Assembly (NCBI GenBank): GCA_944387905.1
Contig: CALXGU010000124.1
Span: forward strand, 1 to 5,028
Reading direction: 5' to 3'
Origin: an uncultured Clostridia bacterium
GTDB lineage: Bacteria > Bacillota > Clostridia > Oscillospirales > QAKW01
Length of the DNA stretch: 5,028 bases
Within the stretch, counting starts at the first letter, position 1. The number at the start of each line of letters is the position of its first letter. The notes under the pieces were generated by a model, which worked only from the letters and a program-made list of their open reading frames with translations, was not told the DNA's origin and made no database searches. Shown piece by piece: positions 1 to 5,028 of the stretch. The position numbers were made by a program, and so were the translations under genes.

Positions 1-53
1 GCATGCGGCTGTTAACCGCAGGGTCGTTGGTTCGAGTCCAACAGGGGGAGCCA
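1..53 (+). tRNA. tRNA-Asn (anticodon GTT), 5' end cut off by the window edge
   Basis: This is the 3' part of a tRNA that decodes the asparagine codons AAC and AAU. The anticodon arm is complete: stem TGCGG (4-8) pairs with CCGCA (16-20) around the loop CTGTTAA (9-15), with anticodon GTT at 11-13. The variable loop follows at 21-25. The T arm is also complete, with GTTGG (26-30) pairing with CCAAC (38-42) around TTCGAGT (31-37). The 3' acceptor strand is AGGGGGA (43-49), then discriminator G50 and an encoded CCA (51-53). The 5' acceptor strand, expected to be TCCCCCT, and most of the D arm lie outside the window. It is on the strand opposite the protein genes and has its own terminator directly after it. 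Confidence 0.95.
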
Positions 54-57
54 TGTT

Positions 58-92
58 GCGGCAAGCCTATCGGCTTGCCGCTTTTTTCTTTT
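58..92 (+). terminator. Rho-independent terminator of the tRNA-Asn transcript
   Basis: A perfect 10-bp GC-rich stem, GCGGCAAGCC (58-67) with GGCTTGCCGC (72-81), closes the four-base loop TATC. It is followed by TTTTTTCTTTT (82-92). It starts five bases after the tRNA CCA end, so it ends the plus-strand tRNA transcript. Read on the minus strand, the same hairpin is followed by AACATGG and not by a T tract, so it should not terminate the convergent ABC operon efficiently. Confidence 0.95.
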
Positions 93-186
93 AAATATAA
101 GCTTGCTCTGCAGGACTGAAAAAAAGAAATCAGCAATCAAAAATATATACAATCCGTGCAATTATATAATTCTGATAATTTAAGAT
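93..186. other. AT-rich convergent intergenic gap
   Basis: This stretch separates the tRNA terminator from the 3' end of the second ABC gene. It is strongly AT-rich and holds only a weak AT-only inverted repeat (AATTATATAATT, 160-171). I found no convincing GC-rich hairpin plus T tract in the minus direction, no plausible short gene and no clear promoter. The minus-strand T run around 119-125 has no good stem in front of it. Confidence 0.6.
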
Positions 187-2013
187 CTATGATAACGACT
201 GCTGCATAGCCTCATCCCGGAACTGGCGTATATACAGTTCAAAATAATAACCGTGTCTGGCCATGAGCTGATCATGAGTGCCGCGCTCGACGATTTTACC
301 GTCTTTAACTACAAGTATGATATCGGCCTGTCTTATTGTAGAAAGTCTATGCGCAATTACAAGAGAGGTTCTTCCGTTCATAGCAACGGCTATAGCGTTT
401 TGTATTTTCTGCTCGGTAACTGTGTCGATAGATGAAGTTGCCTCATCAAGTATAAAGATCCTCGGATCACAAATAAGGGCACGAGCAAAAGACAGCAGTT
501 GTTTTTCGCCGGTAGACAGAAGGTCTCCGCCCTCGCCGACTTGAGCGTCGTATCCGTTCATGCGTTCTATTATACCTTCGGCGGCAACGCTTCTGACTGC
601 TGCTTCCATCTCTTCCTGCGTTGCGTTTTCATTGCCGTACATAAGATTTTCTTTTATGCTGCCTGTAAAAAGATGCGGACTTTGCAGAACATAACCGATA
701 TTTGAATGCAGCCAGCTCAGCGATCTGTCTCTTATATCTTTGCCGTCAATCAAAACTCTGCCTGAGGTCGGCTCGAAAAATCTGCAAACAAGATTTACAA
801 GAGTGCTTTTACCCGCGCCTGTTTCTCCTACAATGGCGCAGTTTGTGCCTTGAGGTATTTTAAGGCTGAAATTTTCCAGTACATTTTCATTGCCGTCAGG
901 ATAACAAAACGTCACATTCTCAAATTCAATATCTCCGTGCAGAGGTTCCCAGTTTTCACGCTTTGGCTCAAAAATCGAGCCGTATTTTGCAATTACATCA
1001 GGTCGGTCTTTCACCTCAGTTTCAGTATCCATAAGATTTGTGAACCGCTCAATATTGACCTGAGAATTTATCATATTTGAAATAGTGCCTACAAGGTTGT
1101 TGAGCCTGTCGATAAGATCAATGACATATGATAAAAATACAGATAAAGTGCCTACAATCATTACGCCGCTTTGTGTTATTATTCCGCCTCGCCATAGCAC
1201 AAGCGCAAAGGCGGTCGATGAAATCAGTGAAAATACTGATACATACAGTGAGCGCCAATGCGCCATTTTGACTGAAGTTTTCATCATATAATCTGATGAC
1301 TTTTCAAATTTATGCTGCATCAGATCTTCAATGACCAGAGATTTTGCGGTTTTAGCGCCGGTTATACCTTCATTGAGTTTGCCGGTTACAACTGAATTTG
1401 CCTCACGGACTTTATGATATATGTCAGTAAGCCGTTTTTTGAAAAATAAAGAGATGAAAACCGCAATAGGCACAATTACAGCAACACAAAGCGCAAGAGG
1501 TACATTGAGCAGAAACATGGAAACAAGAGCGCCGATAACGTATGTTATACACCATATTATATCAATAAAGATCCATGATAAAACGACTGATATCCTCCCG
1601 GTGTCACTCATTACTCTGGCGTGAATATACCCTACGTTATGACTGTTATAATATGATGCCGACAGAGTTTGGAGATGATTGAACGCAGCATTTTTCAGGT
1701 CTCTTGATGTGTACATCTCCAGCTCACACGCGGCATAAGAAGATATTACATTAAAAATCGAGTATGCTACAAGCACGATTGTATAGATTATTGTAAACCA
1801 TATGACAGCATTTTTTATGCTGCTCAATGAATCAGCTTGATAAACGAAATTGTCTATTGCATATTTCTGAAACAGCGGAAAAATGATTTCGCAAACTCCG
1901 CCGAGCGCGGCAAATAAGACAAGACGGAACAGATTGGCTCTGTATGGCTTTAAATACGGAAGGAGCTTGGGTATACCGAAAAAACGGTTGTTTTTGATTT
2001 CAGTTTTTGTCAT
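187..2013 (-). CDS. ABC exporter half-transporter (TMD-NBD), catalytic Walker B and degenerate signature; second gene of a heterodimer pair
   Basis: This 608-residue protein is one half of an MDR/lipid-type ABC exporter (MsbA/LmrA-like, type IV fold). It should sit in the cytoplasmic membrane and use ATP to export an unknown substrate. Six hydrophobic segments lie roughly at 28-48, 69-92, 141-160, 162-190, 255-275 and 284-303. The nucleotide-binding domain runs from about 360 to 595. It contains A-loop Tyr371, Walker A GETGAGKST (396-404), Q-loop Gln444, signature LSTGEKQ (499-505), Walker B ILDE (521-524) with catalytic Glu524, D-loop SSID (527-530) and H-loop His555. The signature departs from LSGGQ at two positions, which matches the defect in the partner encoded just upstream. 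The ATG start is supported by GGAGG six bases upstream, and the gene overlaps the preceding one by 14 bp. It ends in TAG. Length is normal for a half-transporter. Substrate specificity is unknown. Confidence 0.95.
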   Translation of the reverse strand: MTKTEIKNNRFFGIPKLLPYLKPYRANLFRLVLFAALGGVCEIIFPLFQKYAIDNFVYQADSLSSIKNAVIWFTIIYTIVLVAYSIFNVISSYAACELEMYTSRDLKNAAFNHLQTLSASYYNSHNVGYIHARVMSDTGRISVVLSWIFIDIIWCITYVIGALVSMFLLNVPLALCVAVIVPIAVFISLFFKKRLTDIYHKVREANSVVTGKLNEGITGAKTAKSLVIEDLMQHKFEKSSDYMMKTSVKMAHWRSLYVSVFSLISSTAFALVLWRGGIITQSGVMIVGTLSVFLSYVIDLIDRLNNLVGTISNMINSQVNIERFTNLMDTETEVKDRPDVIAKYGSIFEPKRENWEPLHGDIEFENVTFCYPDGNENVLENFSLKIPQGTNCAIVGETGAGKSTLVNLVCRFFEPTSGRVLIDGKDIRDRSLSWLHSNIGYVLQSPHLFTGSIKENLMYGNENATQEEMEAAVRSVAAEGIIERMNGYDAQVGEGGDLLSTGEKQLLSFARALICDPRIFILDEATSSIDTVTEQKIQNAIAVAMNGRTSLVIAHRLSTIRQADIILVVKDGKIVERGTHDQLMARHGYYFELYIRQFRDEAMQQSLS

Positions 2014-3829
2014 TGTGCACCTCCGAAAGTTCCTCGGGCAATGTCATCTGCATGTGATATATCTTTGAAAATTCTCCGTCCGATTTAAGAAGCTCGTCGG
2101 GTGAGCCTTTTTCTATAATTTTGCCATTGCTCAAAACAATTATTTTGTCCGCTTTCATCAGTGAGGTAAGTCTGTGGGAAATCAGAAAAACAGTAGCATT
2201 ATTAAAATTTTTGCTGAGATTACTGCGTATTTTCGCATCGGTTTCCGTGTCTACTGCAGACAATGAGTCGTCAAGTACAATAACCGGGGAATTAAGCATA
2301 AGTACTCTTGCAATGGCAGTACGCTGTTTTTGGCCGCCTGACAGGGTTATCCCTCTTTCGCCGACAACTGTAGAGTAGCCTTCTTTAAAGTTATCGATTG
2401 TTTTTTCAAGACATGATATTGCGGCAGCGGTTCTGATTTTATCCATATCCTGCTCTTTTGAGGTAATGGCGATATTCTCTGCAAGTGTGCCGGAGAAGAG
2501 AAACGGCTCCTGCATGACCGTACCTATATTTTTTCTCAATTCTCCCAAATCAATATCTTCAATATCAATGCCGTTTATTGTTATTTTGCCGTTTTGAGGT
2601 CTGCAAAGCCTTGTGAGCAGAAGCATGATTGTTGTTTTTCCGGAGCCGGTGGCGCCTATTATGCCCAAAATCTCACCTTTTTTTACTTTAAAACTGATAT
2701 CCTTTAAAACTTCTGTATTTTCATATGCAAAACTGACATTTTTAAATTCAATATCACCCGGCTCAAAAGCAAGATGTTTGCCGGTATCCTGCTCTGATTC
2801 CGAATTCATGATATAGCGTATGCGATCGACTGCAACACCGGCTTTACTCATGTCCGAGATCATTCGTCCCAGCTGTCGCACAGGCCATATCAGCATGGTA
2901 TTATATGAAATAAAAGAAATAAGATTTCCAGGGGTCAGAGATTGATTGAGACATGCGGCGGTACCTATCACCAAAACAAGCATTATCTGTGCGCCTGCGA
3001 CAAAGTCGGTTGTGCCCCAATACACTGACAGCAATCTGCACAGATGTATCCATTTAGATGTATAATCCTCATTCTGCGCTTCAAATTTTGCCTTCTCATA
3101 CACTTCACGTCCGAATGCCTTTACAACTCTCGAGCCAGTCAGATTTTCTTGGGCTATTGATGACAAAACTCCCTCGCTTTCGTCGCATTCGGTAAAAAGC
3201 TTTGAGCTTTTTTTGTAAAAAACATATGAGTAGCTTACGACTATAGGGATTGTCAGTAGTGTCAGGAGAGCAAGCCTTTTATGTATTGAAAATACACAGA
3301 AGAGTGATACGCCTATAAGTATAAGAATGTTAAGAAGACGTGTGAGCTGATCAGCTATAAAGCTGCGTATGGTTTCGGTATCGGTCGTGCATCTCTGTAT
3401 TATGTCGCCCGTTCTGTTTTTCATGTGCCAGGAAAGGGGAAGGTGAAGGACTTTCTTGAATAAAAGATCACGTATATTTTTAATCAGGCTTTCCGCACCT
3501 TTTGAATTAAAATATCCGCTAAGATATCTGAAAACTGTTACGGCAATTCCGACAATTGCGCTCAGTATCGCAATTATCCAGATGTTTTCCTTCAAATAGT
3601 CTGTATCGCCCAGCATATCTACTATTTTTGCGTATTCAGGCGGTCTGTCTCCGATAATACTGTCAACAGTCACGCTTACGATTCGCGGCGTTATCATTTG
3701 GAGCACAGAAAGTATAAACGATGACAAAACGCTTATTACGAAAAATCTTGTACTGCCTTTTAGAAAATATGCTATCATTGCGGCACGGCTGAACTTATTG
3801 TCGTTTTGTTTATTTGGTTTTTTCGTCAA
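2000..3829 (-). CDS. ABC exporter half-transporter (TMD-NBD), canonical signature and non-catalytic Walker B Asp; first gene of a heterodimer pair
   Basis: This 609-residue protein is the other half of the ABC exporter, also expected in the cytoplasmic membrane. Hydrophobic segments lie roughly at 28-50, 82-103, 162-182, 185-205, 266-288 and 300-318. The nucleotide-binding domain (about 358-590) has A-loop Tyr369, Walker A GATGSGKTT (392-400), Q-loop Gln440, X-loop VGERG (489-493), signature LSGGQ (497-501), Walker B VIVLDD (516-521), D-loop SAVD (524-527) and H-loop His552. Position 521 is Asp where hydrolytic exporters have Glu, the usual mark of the degenerate subunit in a heterodimer. The start codon is TTG. 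It is chosen because AAAGGAGG ends eight bases upstream, no other usual start occurs in this frame back to the thrS stop, and the first internal ATG (codon 18, 3778) has no ribosome binding site. The gene lies 54 bp after thrS and overlaps the next gene by 14 bp. Substrate is unknown. Confidence 0.95.
   Translation of the reverse strand: MTKKPNKQNDNKFSRAAMIAYFLKGSTRFFVISVLSSFILSVLQMITPRIVSVTVDSIIGDRPPEYAKIVDMLGDTDYLKENIWIIAILSAIVGIAVTVFRYLSGYFNSKGAESLIKNIRDLLFKKVLHLPLSWHMKNRTGDIIQRCTTDTETIRSFIADQLTRLLNILILIGVSLFCVFSIHKRLALLTLLTIPIVVSYSYVFYKKSSKLFTECDESEGVLSSIAQENLTGSRVVKAFGREVYEKAKFEAQNEDYTSKWIHLCRLLSVYWGTTDFVAGAQIMLVLVIGTAACLNQSLTPGNLISFISYNTMLIWPVRQLGRMISDMSKAGVAVDRIRYIMNSESEQDTGKHLAFEPGDIEFKNVSFAYENTEVLKDISFKVKKGEILGIIGATGSGKTTIMLLLTRLCRPQNGKITINGIDIEDIDLGELRKNIGTVMQEPFLFSGTLAENIAITSKEQDMDKIRTAAAISCLEKTIDNFKEGYSTVVGERGITLSGGQKQRTAIARVLMLNSPVIVLDDSLSAVDTETDAKIRSNLSKNFNNATVFLISHRLTSLMKADKIIVLSNGKIIEKGSPDELLKSDGEFSKIYHMQMTLPEELSEVHNDKN
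2018..2024 (-). promoter_or_regulatory. Ribosome binding site of the second ABC gene, inside the first ABC gene
   Basis: On the minus strand the sequence reads GGAGGTG, with GGAGG ending six bases before the ATG at 2013. The site lies within the last codons of the preceding ABC gene, whose TGA stop (2002-2000) falls just after the ATG. This arrangement points to translational coupling of two subunits needed in equal amounts. Confidence 0.85.
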
Positions 3830-3837
3830 AGGTCTTT

Positions 3838-3845
3838 CCTCCTTT
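3838..3845 (-). promoter_or_regulatory. Strong Shine-Dalgarno that fixes a TTG start
   Basis: The minus strand reads AAAGGAGG, near-perfect complementarity to the 16S anti-SD sequence, followed by an eight-base spacer and TTG at 3829-3827. It decides the start of the first ABC gene. It begins only about a dozen bases after the foot of the upstream palindrome. Confidence 0.88.
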
Positions 3846-3848
3846 CCG

Positions 3849-3880
3849 AAATAAACGCGGCAGTGATCACTGCCGCATTT
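3849..3880 (-). terminator. Perfect 20-bp palindrome after thrS; probable terminator or attenuator
   Basis: Positions 3857-3876 read GCGGCAGTGA followed directly by its exact reverse complement TCACTGCCGC, with a central TGATCA. As RNA it would form an 8-bp stem with a minimal GATC loop. On the minus strand it is preceded by AAAT and followed by GTTTATTT, a moderate U-rich tail. It lies 7 bases after the thrS TAA stop, where a terminator is expected. The interrupted tail suggests partial termination, allowing read-through into the ABC genes, which have no evident promoter of their own in the 54-bp gap. A protein-binding operator is an alternative reading. Confidence 0.6.
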
Positions 3881-3883
3881 GGC

Positions 3884-5028
3884 TTATTTAAATTCCTTTA
3901 TAAGTTTGTTGATATAGGATATGAATTCGTCGACGGTAAGCGTACCGATATCGCCTTCTTTATGAGAACGAACAGATACAGTGCCGTTTTGCATCTCTTT
4001 ATCACCGATTATAAGCATAAATGGTGTTTTCTGCATTTGTGCCTCTCTGATTTTATAACCGATTTTTTCATTTCTGTAATCGACATTTACACGCAGGCCT
4101 GCGTCAGACAATCTGTCGCACAGCTGTTTTGCAGCGTCAGCCTGAGCATCGCTTATAGGCAGAACAGTCACCTGCAGCGGCGCCATCCAAGTCGGCAGAG
4201 CTCCCGCATATTTTTCGAGTACCAGCGCAAGTGTCCTTTCGTAGCAGCCTATAGCTGTTCTGTGTATGATATACGGGTTCTTTTTAATGCCGTCGGTGTC
4301 CACATATTCCATACCGAATTGTGAAGCAAGCATCTGATCTATCTGGATAGTGATGAGAGTGTCTTCCTTGCCGTACACATTACGTATCTGAATATCAAGT
4401 TTAGGACCGTAAAAAGCGGCTTCGCCCACTCCAACCGAGTACTTGATACCAAGGTGCTCCAGAATTTTATACATCATGCCCTGGGCTTCGTCCCACTGCT
4501 CTTTTGTGCCGATATATTTTTTGGTGTCATTGGGATCCCACTGAGAAAATCTGTATGAAATATCATCCGCAAGCCCTACACATTCCAGCATAAACCTTGC
4601 AAGCTCCAGACAGTTTTTGAACTCCTGTTCAAGCTGCTGAGGAGTACATATGATGTGGCCCTCTGATATGGTAAACTGACGAACGCGGATAAGACCGTGC
4701 ATTTCGCCTGAGTCCTCATTTCTGAAAAGCGTAGAGGTTTCACCAAGTCTCATAGGCAGATCACGGTAGGAGCGCATCCTGTTCAAAAATACTTGATATT
4801 GGAAAGGACAGGTCATAGGTCTGAGCGCAAATACTTCTTTATCTTTTTCTTCGTCGCCCAAAACAAACATTCCGTCTTTATAATGGTCCCAGTGCCCTGA
4901 TATTTTATACAGATCGCTCTTAGCCATAAGCGGTGTCTTTGTAAGAAGATAGCCGCGCTTATATTCTTCATCTTCGACAAACCTTTGAAGTATCTGTATT
5001 GTCTTTGCACCCTAGGGGAGAAGAACAG
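3884..5028 (-). CDS. thrS: Threonyl-tRNA synthetase, 5'-partial, interrupted by an in-frame TAG near the window edge
   Basis: Threonine-tRNA ligase charges tRNA-Thr with threonine in the cytoplasm. The window holds the class II catalytic core and the C-terminal anticodon-binding domain. TGS and editing domains, if present, lie upstream. Numbering from the first in-frame ATG (4927), the zinc ligands match the family: Cys40 (PMTCP), His91 (SEGHI) and His222 (IIHRT). Motif 2 contains FRNE (68-71), YGPK is at 173-176, motif 3 contains GCYER (227-231), and the anticodon-binding domain covers about 249-347. Reading upstream from that ATG gives 28 more codons in good homology, including the motif-1 Pro in KTPL, then TAG at 5014-5012, then CCC CTC CTT GTT (P-L-L-V read backwards). 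The ATG at 4927 has no ribosome binding site and would lose motif 1, so it is not the true start. The gene ends in TAA. Whether it is functional depends on the TAG. Confidence 0.9.
5012..5014 (-). other. In-frame amber codon in thrS replacing a conserved-region Lys
   Basis: In the thrS frame the minus strand reads GTT CTT CTC CCC TAG GGT GCA AAG, that is V-L-L-P-stop-G-A-K. Many bacterial threonyl-tRNA synthetases have LPKGA here, so TAG stands where AAG (Lys) would be expected, a single A-to-T change. The frame is open on both sides within the window. The position is 15-17 bases from the window edge, so only four complete upstream codons can be checked. Confidence 0.85.

Noticed and set aside
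160..171. AATTATATAATT inverted repeat as a minus-strand terminator
   Set aside because: The stem is AT-only and very short, and no T tract follows immediately, so it cannot be supported as an intrinsic terminator.
253..2816. Several 60-88 codon plus-strand frames opposite the ABC genes
   Set aside because: All are antisense to long, motif-rich ABC coding regions. They show no domains, and none has a convincing ribosome binding site.
3806..4324. 172-codon open frame on the plus strand across the end of thrS and the start of the first ABC gene
   Set aside because: It is antisense to well-supported genes, has no recognisable domain, and crosses two unrelated genes and the palindrome. It is best explained as a shadow of thrS.
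4925..4927. ATG at 4927 as the true start of a short synthetase
   Set aside because: No ribosome binding site precedes it. The 28 codons upstream match the synthetase family and carry the motif-1 proline, so the gene clearly extends further.
4813..5010. 65-codon minus-strand frame starting at GTG just after the thrS TAG
   Set aside because: It overlaps thrS in another frame and its translation has no homology to the synthetase. The thrS frame itself gives the clear family match, so this is neither a restart nor a frameshift continuation.
5010..5017. CCCTAGGG palindrome around the thrS amber codon as a regulatory or insertion site
   Set aside because: It is only eight bases and arises from the normal CCC and GGT codons flanking the TAG. 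No duplication or inserted sequence is seen around it.

Overview
The window looks like a low-to-moderate GC Firmicute, most likely a member of the Clostridia. The reasons are the AT-rich third codon positions, strong AAAGGAGG/GGAGG ribosome binding sites, a TTG start, a tRNA with encoded CCA, and protein sequences of clostridial character. This placement is inferred from composition and remembered family features, not from a search.

Layout, left to right. Positions 1-53 are the 3' two-thirds of a plus-strand tRNA-Asn (anticodon GTT), followed by a strong intrinsic terminator (58-92). A short AT-rich gap (93-186) separates it from three genes on the minus strand, which converge on the tRNA. 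In transcription order these are thrS (threonyl-tRNA synthetase, entering from beyond the right edge and ending at 3884), a first ABC-exporter half-transporter (3829-2000, TTG start) and a second one (2013-187). A perfect 20-bp palindrome lies in the 54-bp gap between thrS and the first ABC gene and is probably the thrS terminator or an attenuator. The two ABC genes overlap by 14 bp, so they should be translated together.

The two ABC proteins are clear partners. The first has a canonical LSGGQ signature but Asp instead of Glu at the Walker B catalytic position (LDDS). The second has a canonical Walker B (LDEA) but a degenerate signature (LSTGE). In a head-to-tail NBD dimer these defects fall in the same ATP site, leaving one consensus and one degenerate site, as in known heterodimeric exporters such as TM287/288, BmrCD and LmrCD. 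Their substrate cannot be read from the sequence.

The most unusual observation is an in-frame TAG codon in thrS at 5014-5012. It sits in the motif-1 region where related synthetases commonly read LPKGA, and it replaces the Lys (AAG to TAG is one base change). The 347 codons from the first ATG to the stop, and the 28 codons before that ATG, are otherwise intact. It could be a sequencing error, a fresh nonsense mutation in a redundant or dying copy, or amber suppression/recoding. I see no mobile element, CRISPR array, phage gene or clearly novel multigene system here.
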